A program made the translations under genes and the position numbers. Source: Lewinellaceae bacterium (GTDB lineage: Bacteria; Bacteroidota; Bacteroidia; Chitinophagales; Saprospiraceae). From it: a DNA stretch of 64,000 nt. The notes beneath the pieces were generated by a model that made no database searches, was not told the DNA's origin, and saw only the letters and a list, made by a program, of their open reading frames with translations. Position 1 is the stretch's first letter; each line of letters opens with the position of its first letter. Shown piece by piece: positions 43,998 to 51,413 of the stretch. The stretch spans positions 2,294,001-2,358,000 of the forward strand of contig JACJYL010000001.1 of assembly GCA_020636105.1 (NCBI GenBank), given 5' to 3'.

Positions 43998-44555
43998 TTA
44001 ATTTCTTTGATTTTTGAAAGGCAATCCTAAAGCTTTCAACAGTGCCAAAGCTTCAGCATCTGTTTTTGCCGTAGTAACAAAAGTAATGTCCATACCGGTG
44101 ATACGGTTTACTTTATCAATGTCAATCTCAGGAAAAACGATTTGTTCCTTGATTCCCATTGAATAGTTCCCCCTACCGTCAAAACTCTTATCGTTGATTC
44201 CGCGAAAGTCACGAACACGAGGAAGCGAAACGGTAACCAGTCTGTCTAAAAACTCATACATGCGGTTGTGACGCAGTGTTACACGCGCACCGATAGTCAT
44301 GCCATCTCTGAGTTTAAAGTTAGAAATCGACTTTTTAGCTTTTGTTGGTACTGCCTTCTGTCCGGCGATGATGCTCATTTCTGCTAAGGCATTGTCCACA
44401 AGTTTTTTGTCTTGTGTAGCTTCACCGACTCCCTGGTTAAGGCTTATCTTGACCAGTCTGGGCACTTCCATAATAGACTTATACTGAAATTGCTCCATGA
44501 GAACAGGGACAATTTCTTTGCTATATTTTTCTCTTAATCTTGGTATATAACTCAT
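43998..44555 (-). CDS. rplE: 50S ribosomal protein L5
   Basis: L5 binds 5S rRNA and the P-site tRNA at the central protuberance. It has 185 residues. RLVKISLNQGVGEATQDKKL and RVRDFRGINDKSFDGRGNYS are family landmarks. Its ATG shares one base with the rplX stop codon (TAATG), so translation of the two is likely coupled. Confidence 0.97.
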   Translation of the reverse strand: MSYIPRLREKYSKEIVPVLMEQFQYKSIMEVPRLVKISLNQGVGEATQDKKLVDNALAEMSIIAGQKAVPTKAKKSISNFKLRDGMTIGARVTLRHNRMYEFLDRLVTVSLPRVRDFRGINDKSFDGRGNYSMGIKEQIVFPEIDIDKVNRITGMDITFVTTAKTDAEALALLKALGLPFKNQRN

Positions 44556-44908
44556 TACTTAATGATTTCCCCGGATTTTTTCGAATAACGTACAATTTTA
44601 CCACTTTCTTCTCTTTTTCTTCCAACACGTGTGGGGTCACCCGATTTGGGATCAACCACCATGAGGTTAGAAAGATGAATAGGAGCGGGTATTTTTTCAA
44701 TACCGCCCGGACTATCTTGTGATGGTTTACGGTGTTTGGTCATAATATTGACCCCATCTACGATAGCCTTATTTTCAGAAGGAAAAACCTCCAATACCTC
44801 TCTGGGGGTACTTTTGTCTTTATAAGCGCCTGCAATAACGACAACTTTGTCTCCTCGTTTGATCTTCAACTTTGGCGCAAAACGATTTTTGTTAGCTACT
44901 TTTGCCAT
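44555..44908 (-). CDS. rplX: 50S ribosomal protein L24
   Basis: L24 starts assembly of the 50S subunit near the tunnel exit. It has 117 residues. A KOW motif is visible in KIKRGDKVVVIAGAYKDKS, followed by VNIMTKHRKPSQDSPGGI. It overlaps rplE by one base and follows rplN after 61 bases. Confidence 0.97.
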   Translation of the reverse strand: MAKVANKNRFAPKLKIKRGDKVVVIAGAYKDKSTPREVLEVFPSENKAIVDGVNIMTKHRKPSQDSPGGIEKIPAPIHLSNLMVVDPKSGDPTRVGRKREESGKIVRYSKKSGEIIK

Positions 44909-44969
44909 TTTAGTATCTTACATTAGCCACATTTCTGAGCAATTGCAGAAACGCGTGGTCATTAATAAA

Positions 44970-45338
44970 TTACAATACTTCAGGAGCCAAAGAAACGATT
45001 CTCATGTAATCTTTCTCTCTGAGCTCTCTTGCAACAGGCCCAAAAATACGGGTACCTCTTGGTTCTTCAGCGGCGTTAAGGATTACCACTGCGTTGTCAT
45101 CAAATCGGATATAAGATCCATCTTTGCGACGAATTTCTTTTTTAGTGCGTACCACAACAGCTTTGGTAACAGTTCCTTTTTTGATACCTCCTCCCGGAGA
45201 AGCTGATTTTACACTAACGACAATTTTGTCGCCAACAGAGGCATAACGACGTTTAGAGCCTCCCAAAACACGGATACAAAGAACTTCTTTTGCACCACTA
45301 TTATCTGCTACCTTGAGCCTGCTTTCTTGCTGTATCAT
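44970..45338 (-). CDS. rplN: 50S ribosomal protein L14
   Basis: L14 lies at the subunit interface and contacts 16S helix 14. It has 122 residues and begins MIQQESRLKVADNSGAKEVL. The family signature RKDGSYIRFDDNAVVILNAA and the end REKDYMRIVSLAPEVL are present. It follows rpsQ after 48 bases. Confidence 0.97.
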   Translation of the reverse strand: MIQQESRLKVADNSGAKEVLCIRVLGGSKRRYASVGDKIVVSVKSASPGGGIKKGTVTKAVVVRTKKEIRRKDGSYIRFDDNAVVILNAAEEPRGTRIFGPVARELREKDYMRIVSLAPEVL

Positions 45339-45386
45339 GACCTTTTATTTTTCGAATCCTGGATTCAATTACGCCTAAACAAGGCT

Positions 45387-45644
45387 TTATTTAGCTCTTT
45401 CAATTATTTCGACCAACCTCCAACGTTTGAATTTACTAAGAGGACGTGTTTCCATTATGCGTACAGTATCCCCTTCATTACACTCGTTATTCTCGTCGTG
45501 AGCGATGAATTTTTTGGTCTTCTTTACAAATTTGCCATAAATAGGGTGTTGCAGACGACGCTCAACAGTAACAGCAATCGTTTTGTCCATTTTTGAACTG
45601 GAAACTACCCCGACTCTTTGCTTTCTAAGATTTCTTTCAGACAT
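45387..45644 (-). CDS. rpsQ: 30S ribosomal protein S17
   Basis: S17 is an OB-fold 16S rRNA binder of the 30S body. The ATG at 45644 (MSERNLRKQRVGVVSSSKMD) gives the normal 85 residues; a longer frame from 45671 adds nine non-conserved residues. KTIAVTVERR and the C-terminal ETRPLSKFKRWRLVEII are typical. It follows rpmC after 35 bases. Confidence 0.96.
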   Translation of the reverse strand: MSERNLRKQRVGVVSSSKMDKTIAVTVERRLQHPIYGKFVKKTKKFIAHDENNECNEGDTVRIMETRPLSKFKRWRLVEIIERAK

Positions 45645-45679
45645 TTCTATTAAATTAAACTGATGGAACAACCACCAAA

Positions 45680-45940
45680 TTATATTTTACGCCTTCTGGC
45701 TATTATTTTAGACCGTTTTGCCAATTCTGCTTCGGTTGCATTTGCAAGTTCTCTTCTGCGAATTTCAGTTTGCAAACGAGCTATATCTCTACGTACTTCA
45801 CGCAAATTAAGTGGATTTTCCAAACCAGTCAGTGCATGGTCAAATTTCATCTTTTGGTATTGAGCACGGGTTGAATCGAGCTCGCTTGCCAAATCACTGT
45901 CTGAAAAATCCTTAAGTTCTAAAAATTTCTTTGTTGCCAT
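45680..45940 (-). CDS. rpmC: 50S ribosomal protein L29, extended
   Basis: L29 is a helical hairpin at the tunnel exit and part of the docking site for chaperones and SRP. The conserved core QYQKMKFDHALTGLENPLNL and RREVRRDIARL-like second helix are present. At 86 residues it is longer than the 63 of E. coli because of a charged C-terminal helix ending SKIIARRRKI. It lies between rplP and rpsQ. Confidence 0.95.
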   Translation of the reverse strand: MATKKFLELKDFSDSDLASELDSTRAQYQKMKFDHALTGLENPLNLREVRRDIARLQTEIRRRELANATEAELAKRSKIIARRRKI

Positions 45941-45967
45941 CGCAAATATTATTTTTAAAAGGAAAAT

Positions 45968-46387
45968 TTATCCTTCGAAATCAGGTCTTACAACTGTTTT
46001 GGTAAGCACTGGTAATTTTTGGGCTGCCAGACGCAAAGCTTCATAAGCTACGTCACGAGGTACCCCGTCAATTTCAAACATTATTTTCCCGGGTTTGATA
46101 GGGGCGATATAATGATCCAGGGCTCCTTTACCCTTACCCATACGTACCTCGAGAGGTTTGGAAGTAACTGGCTTGTCCGGAAAAACTCTGATCCAAACCT
46201 TACCTTCCCTTTTCATATGACGCGTCATAGCAATACGAGCAGCCTCAATTTGTCTGCTGGTCAGATGTCCTCTGGTCAGGGACTTAAGACCATAAGTTCC
46301 AAAGTCAACGGTACTTCCACGTTGTGCCAGGCCCTTATTTCTCCCTTTCTGCTGTTTGCGATATTTCGTTCTTTTTGGCTGTAACAT
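45968..46387 (-). CDS. rplP: 50S ribosomal protein L16
   Basis: L16 helps position the A-site tRNA in the 50S subunit. It has 139 residues and begins MLQPKRTKYRKQQKGRNKGL. RVFPDKPVTSKPLEVRMGKG is the family signature; the loop near the residue hydroxylated in some bacteria (RMGKGKG) is intact. It follows rpsC after 119 bases. Confidence 0.97.
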   Translation of the reverse strand: MLQPKRTKYRKQQKGRNKGLAQRGSTVDFGTYGLKSLTRGHLTSRQIEAARIAMTRHMKREGKVWIRVFPDKPVTSKPLEVRMGKGKGALDHYIAPIKPGKIMFEIDGVPRDVAYEALRLAAQKLPVLTKTVVRPDFEG

Positions 46388-46506
46388 TATCCAAAAAATT
46401 TTATCAATTTTTTCAAAAAATCACCCTAAAACCCGGGCATTTCTACCAAATTCAAGGCAGGTTTGAAAAAAGCTTGGCAAAGATAAGCCTTTTTCTTTAA
46501 TATTTA

Positions 46507-47301
46507 TTAATTCCTCCTTTGATTTCTTCCACCACCACCACCGGCACCGGATCCACCTCGTCTGCGACCGCCTCCGGAACCTTCTCTTCTACCAGTACCT
46601 GGTCCACGTTTTCCGCCTGCATCGCTACCTCCTGCATCTTTAGCTGAAAGTCCTGCATTAGGAGACAAGTCACGCTTTCCGAATACTTCTCCTTTGCATA
46701 TCCAAACCTTGATCCCTAATTTTCCATAGATGGTCTGAGCTTCCTGGAGCGCGTAGTCAATATCCGCTCTGAAAGTATGCAAAGGCGTTCTTCCGTCTTT
46801 GAATTCTTCGGAACGAGCCATCTCTGCTCCATTCAATCTACCTGAGATACGCACTTTTATGCCTTCTGCTCCGGCACGCATGGTTGATTGAATAGCCATT
46901 TTGATAGCACGACGATAGTTGATACGACCTTCCAGCTGTTTAGCAATAGACTCGCCAACAATATTGGCATCAAGTTCAGGCTTACGGATCTCAATGATGT
47001 TGATCTGAATGTCATGTCCGGTCAATTTCTTAAGCTCTTCACGGATACGATCCACCTCAGAACCTCCTTTACCGATGATAATACCGGGGCGAGAAGTGTG
47101 AACGGTTACTGTAATACGTTTGAGCGTACGTTCGATAACAATACGGGCGATACCGCCTTTTTGTACACGAGCTTTAAGGTAATTGCGGATTTTTTCATCC
47201 TGCACAACTTTTTCAGCATAGTCTTTGTCAGCAAACCAGTTGGAATCCCAACCTCTGATGATACCAAGACGGTTACCTATTGGATTTGTCTTTTGTCCCA
47301 T
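46507..47301 (-). CDS. rpsC: 30S ribosomal protein S3 with Gly/Arg-rich tail
   Basis: S3 lines the mRNA entry channel and acts in mRNA unwinding. Residues 1-210 are the standard KH and C-terminal domains (GQKTNPIGNRLGIIRGWDSN, and the KH GxxG in IIGKGGSEV). The last about 45 residues are almost only Gly, Arg, Ser and Asn (KRGPGTGRREGSGGGRRRGG). The protein has 264 residues against 233 in E. coli. The tail resembles RGG RNA-binding stretches. Confidence 0.96.
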   Translation of the reverse strand: MGQKTNPIGNRLGIIRGWDSNWFADKDYAEKVVQDEKIRNYLKARVQKGGIARIVIERTLKRITVTVHTSRPGIIIGKGGSEVDRIREELKKLTGHDIQINIIEIRKPELDANIVGESIAKQLEGRINYRRAIKMAIQSTMRAGAEGIKVRISGRLNGAEMARSEEFKDGRTPLHTFRADIDYALQEAQTIYGKLGIKVWICKGEVFGKRDLSPNAGLSAKDAGGSDAGGKRGPGTGRREGSGGGRRRGGSGAGGGGGRNQRRN

Positions 47302-47329
47302 AATTATGGCAAAATTTTTAGCTTCTTAG

Positions 47330-47743
47330 TTATTCAACTTCCTCTACTGTAACGGCATCTTCGATTTCAGATAATGTTTTCACATCATCCGCCAGTGGAA
47401 TTCTGTTTTCCACTACGATGGTTACATGACAGGAATGTTTACGAATGCGGTGTGCTCTACCGTGTGGAGCAGGACGAAAACGTTTTAACATCGCTCCCTG
47501 GTCGGCACTAATGCTTGTGATCACGAGATCATAATCATCAGCACTTTCAGCACCACCTAATTTATGCTCCCAATTTGAAATAGCAGATACGAGAAGTTTT
47601 TCCAACCATACTGCTGCTTCTTTCTTTGTAAAGCGCAAAATGTCAAGAGCGTCATAAGCTTTTTTACCCCTGATCAAATCAACGACCAAGCGCATTTTGC
47701 GCGCTGACATTTGTACACCTTTTAATTTAGCTACTGCTTCCAT
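47330..47743 (-). CDS. rplV: 50S ribosomal protein L22
   Basis: L22 lines the narrowest part of the exit tunnel with its beta-hairpin. The start MEAVAKLKGVQMSARKMRLV at 47743 fits the family; a frame from 47794 adds 17 residues without similarity. The tunnel hairpin lies in LKRFRPAPHGRAHRIRKHSC. A short acidic tail ends the 137-residue protein. It follows rpsS after 80 bases. Confidence 0.95.
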   Translation of the reverse strand: MEAVAKLKGVQMSARKMRLVVDLIRGKKAYDALDILRFTKKEAAVWLEKLLVSAISNWEHKLGGAESADDYDLVITSISADQGAMLKRFRPAPHGRAHRIRKHSCHVTIVVENRIPLADDVKTLSEIEDAVTVEEVE

Positions 47744-47823
47744 TTTACAAATATTGTGGTGGTTCAATCCTCTGAAACGCTGACGTTTCATCAATTGACC
47801 TTTAACAGTTTTTATAAATTTCT

Positions 47824-48090
47824 TTACTTACGATTTCCTGAGTGTCCTCTAAAGTTACGCGTAGGAGAAAACTCACCGAGTTTATGACCAACCATATTTT
47901 CTGTGACAAACACAGGGACAAAGGTTTTGCCATTATGAACAGCGATGGTTTGACCAACCATGTCAGGAACGATCATTGATGTTCTTGACCAGGTTTTGAT
48001 CACCTTTTTTTTGTTGGACTCTTTTACTGCGATTACCTGATCCACTAATTTGTGGAAAACGTAAGGTCCTTTTTTAATAGATCTTGCCAT
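47824..48090 (-). CDS. rpsS: 30S ribosomal protein S19
   Basis: S19 forms a complex with S13 in the 30S head and contacts the A-site tRNA side. It has 88 residues and begins MARSIKKGPYVFHKLVDQVI. GKTFVPVFVTENMVGHKLGE and the end FSPTRNFRGHSGNRK are the family signature. It follows rplB after 48 bases. Confidence 0.97.
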   Translation of the reverse strand: MARSIKKGPYVFHKLVDQVIAVKESNKKKVIKTWSRTSMIVPDMVGQTIAVHNGKTFVPVFVTENMVGHKLGEFSPTRNFRGHSGNRK

Positions 48091-48138
48091 AATCTGATTA
48101 CATTATGTATGGTTTCAGCTAAGTTGCCGAACCCATTA

Positions 48139-48966
48139 TTATCTTTTCTTTCTTTTAGAAATAATAAGTCTTGATGAAGCTTTTTTGGTGTTACGGGTTT
48201 TCTGACCTTTGGCCATAATTCCTGTACGTGAACGTGGGTGCCCTCCTGAAGATTTACCTTCACCACCACCCATTGGGTGATCGACAGGGTTCATTGCGAC
48301 CCCTCTTACTCGAGGACGTTTACCAATCCAGCGTTTTCTACCTGCTTTTCCGAGCACTTGCAATCCGTGATCTGAGTTTGAAGTTGATCCCACTGTTGCT
48401 TTACAAGTCAACAGTATTCTGCGCACCTCACCTGAAGGCAACTTTACTACTGCGTATTTTCCTTCTTTTCCCATCATCACCCCATTGGTTCCTGCACTTC
48501 TCGCCAGAGCCGCACCTTTACCCGGATCCATTTCAATAGCGTGGATAGCAGATCCCAAAGGAATTTCACTCAAATAGAGTGCGTTTCCTACAGTTGGAAC
48601 AGCTCCTTTTCCTGATAAGATCTGGTCGCCTACTTTAAGGCCTTCCGGAGCGATCATATATCTTTTCTCACCATCTGCATAATTCACCAAAGCGATAAAT
48701 GCTGTACGGTTAGGATCGTATTCAATAGTTTTTACCGTACCGGGGATGCCTTCCTTATCCCTTTTGAAGTCAATGATACGATAGCGACGCTTGTGTCCAC
48801 CACCAATTTGGCGCATGGTCATTTTACCGTCGTGGTTTCGTCCGCCAGATTTGGACAAAGGCGCCAGCAAACTCTTCTCCGGTTTGTCGGCAGTAATTTC
48901 TGCAAACGCATTTCCCAATCTGAAACGCGTTCCTGGAGTAATCGGACTAAATTTCTTAAGTGCCAT
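48139..48966 (-). CDS. rplB: 50S ribosomal protein L2
   Basis: L2 is needed for subunit joining and peptidyl transfer. It has 275 residues with an OB fold, an SH3-like domain and a basic tail. The catalytically important loop GVAMNPVDHPMGGGEGKSSG, with the conserved His, is intact. KTRNTKKASSRLIISKRKKR ends the protein. It follows rplW after 101 bases. Confidence 0.97.
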   Translation of the reverse strand: MALKKFSPITPGTRFRLGNAFAEITADKPEKSLLAPLSKSGGRNHDGKMTMRQIGGGHKRRYRIIDFKRDKEGIPGTVKTIEYDPNRTAFIALVNYADGEKRYMIAPEGLKVGDQILSGKGAVPTVGNALYLSEIPLGSAIHAIEMDPGKGAALARSAGTNGVMMGKEGKYAVVKLPSGEVRRILLTCKATVGSTSNSDHGLQVLGKAGRKRWIGKRPRVRGVAMNPVDHPMGGGEGKSSGGHPRSRTGIMAKGQKTRNTKKASSRLIISKRKKR

Positions 48967-49067
48967 TTTTTATTACTATTTCAAATTAGCGGGTTATTTT
49001 ACAAGCTTTGCGGGGTCAAGCCCCATTACTGCTTTGGCAGCCGAACTGCCAGGTAAAGTCCCTGTAA

Positions 49068-49364
49068 TTAAATATCTCCGAAGAAATCGATTTCTTCGCC
49101 ATCAGCCAGTGTGACTATTGCCTTTTTGTATCCTGAAACTCTACCTTTCAAAACACCGGAACGAGTCATCCTGTTTTTGATCTTTGCCGGCATTACCATT
49201 GTATTTACAGCTTCAACGGTTACGCCATACATTCCTTCCACCGCATTTTTTACCTCAATTTTATTAGCATCAGAGTTAACCACGAAGCTATACTTTGTGA
49301 GGTTTTCTGAAAGCATCTCTGCTTTTTCAGTAATGATCGGTTTTACAAGAATTATCTTTGCCAT
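49068..49364 (-). CDS. rplW: 50S ribosomal protein L23
   Basis: L23 is the tunnel-exit docking site for trigger factor and SRP. It has 98 residues. KPIITEKAEMLSENLTKYSF opens it and IKNRMTRSGVLKGRVSGYKK is the exit-side loop region. It follows rplD after 33 bases. Confidence 0.97.
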   Translation of the reverse strand: MAKIILVKPIITEKAEMLSENLTKYSFVVNSDANKIEVKNAVEGMYGVTVEAVNTMVMPAKIKNRMTRSGVLKGRVSGYKKAIVTLADGEEIDFFGDI

Positions 49365-49397
49365 TTTAAATCAATTGAATTTCCGATAATCGGAAAA

Positions 49398-50024
49398 TTA
49401 AGCAAATGTTTCTTTTATTTTTTCAATAGCTCCTTCAGACAGTACCAGTTTCCCAGCTCTCATGATCTGGTAGGTATTCAAATCTGAGGCTCTCACCACA
49501 TCTGAACCTTTAACGTTGCGGCTTGAAAGGTAAACTTCCTTTTCGTAATCAGGAGTTACCACCACAGTTTTGAGTCCATTAAGGTTAAGGTTGCCAAGGA
49601 TATTTGCAAATTCCTTTGTTTTTGGTGCATCGAAAGAAAAATCTTCCAATATCACAATATCTCCAGCTCCTGCTTTGACAGAAAAGGCTGATTTCCTGGC
49701 CAGGCGTTTAACCTTTATATTGAGATCCACGAAATAGGTACGTGGTTTGGGCCCAAAAACACGACCTCCACCTCTAAATAAAGGGTTTTTTATACTCCCT
49801 GCACGAGCAGTACCAGTACCCTTTTGACGTTTGATCTTACGGGTAGAACCTTTCACCTCGCCACGTTCTTTGGACTTAGAGGTACCCTGGCGCTGGTGAG
49901 CAAGATACTGTTTAACGGAAAGATAAACAGCATGCTCGTTAGGCTCGATTCCAAAAATGTCAGAAGGCAATTCAATGCTTCTGCCGGTAGCCTGTCCTTG
50001 TGTATTTAGCACATCGAGTTTCAT
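49398..50024 (-). CDS. rplD: 50S ribosomal protein L4
   Basis: L4 reaches into the exit tunnel and, in E. coli, represses its own S10 operon. It has 208 residues. The tunnel loop GEVKGSTRKIKRQKGTGTAR and the signature SIKNPLFRGGGRVFGPKPR are present. It follows rplC after 126 bases. Whether it acts as a repressor here is not known. Confidence 0.97.
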   Translation of the reverse strand: MKLDVLNTQGQATGRSIELPSDIFGIEPNEHAVYLSVKQYLAHQRQGTSKSKERGEVKGSTRKIKRQKGTGTARAGSIKNPLFRGGGRVFGPKPRTYFVDLNIKVKRLARKSAFSVKAGAGDIVILEDFSFDAPKTKEFANILGNLNLNGLKTVVVTPDYEKEVYLSSRNVKGSDVVRASDLNTYQIMRAGKLVLSEGAIEKIKETFA

Positions 50025-50150
50025 ACCTAAATTATTTTCAGCTCGAATGATATTCTATTTGTTTTATTGTCTGTTATGACAGACCAAACAAAAAGCATTC
50101 ATTTTTTTAATGCACTGATGGATTCAAGATACCAACCAATGCTATGAATA

Positions 50151-50774
50151 TTATTTTTCAAGAATAACAAAACTTCCTTTGTGTCCAGGTACTGCACCCT
50201 TTACCAAAATGATGTTTTTGTCAGGGAAAATTCTGACCACCTCAAGGTTAGTCGTTTTGATTCGCTTGCCTCCGTCACGTCCGGCCATACGCATCCCTTT
50301 GAATACTTTGGCAGGATAAGACGCTGCACCGATAGATCCGGGAGCACGCTGGCGGTTATGCTGACCGTGAGTTGCATCATTCACCCCGCGAAATCCATGG
50401 CGTTTCACAACACCCTGAAATCCTTTCCCTTTGGAAGTACCTACAGCACTGACATAATCTCCTTCAACGAAAATTTCATCAATTTTAATAAGGTCTCCAA
50501 CAGCTTTTTCCACTGCATTAAAATTGCGGAATTCTACTACTTTTTGCTTTGGAGTGGTGTTTGCCTTAGCAAAGTGTCCAAGCTCCGGTTTGGTAGTATT
50601 TTTCTCTTTTGCCTCACCGAAACCCAACTGGAGGGCAGAATAACCATCAGATTCTTCTGTCTTAACCTGCGTCACAACGCATGGGCCCATTTCAATTACG
50701 GTACATGCAATATTGCGACCAGTTCCGTCAAAGAGACTGGTCATTCCGACTTTTTTACCAATTAATCCGTTCAT
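50151..50774 (-). CDS. rplC: 50S ribosomal protein L3
   Basis: L3 is one of the first proteins to bind 23S rRNA and reaches the peptidyl-transferase centre. The start at 50774 (MNGLIGKKVGMTSLFDGTGR) gives 207 residues and fits the family. The open frame from 50882 adds 36 residues with no similarity and is rejected. TSKGKGFQGVVKRHGFRGV and APGSIGAASYPAKVFKGMRM are the two rRNA-contacting signatures. A 221-base gap before it holds a hairpin. Confidence 0.96.
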   Translation of the reverse strand: MNGLIGKKVGMTSLFDGTGRNIACTVIEMGPCVVTQVKTEESDGYSALQLGFGEAKEKNTTKPELGHFAKANTTPKQKVVEFRNFNAVEKAVGDLIKIDEIFVEGDYVSAVGTSKGKGFQGVVKRHGFRGVNDATHGQHNRQRAPGSIGAASYPAKVFKGMRMAGRDGGKRIKTTNLEVVRIFPDKNIILVKGAVPGHKGSFVILEK

Positions 50775-50795
50775 CAGAATATTTTTTTTAGCTCC

Positions 50796-50837
50796 TGTAA
50801 TAGCGCCCCCATGCACAACGGCACTGAACGCATTACA
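50796..50837 (-). promoter_or_regulatory. Hairpin in the rplC leader
   Basis: On the minus strand TGTAATGCG pairs with CGCTATTACA (one bulged T) around a 24-base loop, and the stem is followed at once by GGAGC, about 18 bases before the rplC ATG. A further GC-rich hairpin (CCGGG/CCCGG, 50928-50944) lies upstream. The gap 50775-50995 is the longest in the cluster, so post-transcriptional control is plausible. Confidence 0.5.
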
Positions 50838-50995
50838 GGGATGACAGAGTAGGGAATTTTGTTGAAGCATGACAACAGGCATTCAAAGAATTACCTGATT
50901 CAATCCTTAACACTACCGATTCAAAATGCCGGGTTTACTCCCCGGAAACGAACCGATTTATCCCTTTTCTTTGGCTCTTTTATGTTTTGTAAAAA

Positions 50996-51304
50996 TTACG
51001 TCAACTTAACTTGAATGTCTACACCACTCGGCAATTCCAGTTTAGACAGTGCATCGACTGTCTTTTGAGTAGGAGTATAAATTTCAATGAGACGCTTGTG
51101 GGTGCGACGCTGGAACTGCTCACGAGATTTCTTATTGACGTGCGGAGAACGGAGCACGGTAAAGATTTTTTTCTCAGTGGGCAGCGGAATCGGACCCGTA
51201 ACAACAGCACCGCTGTTGCGCACCGTTTTCACGATTTTTTCAGTAGACTTGTCTACCAGATTGTGATCGTAAGAACGAAGTTTAATCCTGATTTTCTGAT
51301 TCAT
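50996..51304 (-). CDS. rpsJ: 30S ribosomal protein S10
   Basis: S10 is a 30S head protein that also joins the NusB antitermination complex. It has 102 residues. MNQKIRIKLRSYDHNLVDKS opens it and GPIPLPTEKKIFTVLRSPHV is the family signature. It follows fusA after 109 bases, without the tuf gene that stands between them in many bacteria. Confidence 0.97.
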   Translation of the reverse strand: MNQKIRIKLRSYDHNLVDKSTEKIVKTVRNSGAVVTGPIPLPTEKKIFTVLRSPHVNKKSREQFQRRTHKRLIEIYTPTQKTVDALSKLELPSGVDIQVKLT

Positions 51305-51363
51305 GCCTTAGTTAAATAAATTATCAATAATGATATATAATTCCCTCTTGCAAATATTTCACC

Positions 51364-51404
51364 TTTGGGAAAAGAATCGGGTAGAAGTAATACTCCAACC
51401 CGAT
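51364..51404 (-). terminator. Possible terminator between fusA and rpsJ
   Basis: On the minus strand ATCGGGT (51398-51404) pairs with ACCCGAT (51376-51382) and TCTTTTCCC follows. It may give partial termination between the str part (rpsL-rpsG-fusA) and the S10 part of the cluster. No exact TAnnTTTG box follows for rpsJ. Confidence 0.45.
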
Positions 51405-51413
51405 CAATAACTT

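Noticed and set aside
50775..50882. N-terminal extension of L3 of 36 residues
   Set aside because: No L3 has this segment; the DNA is better explained as a structured leader.
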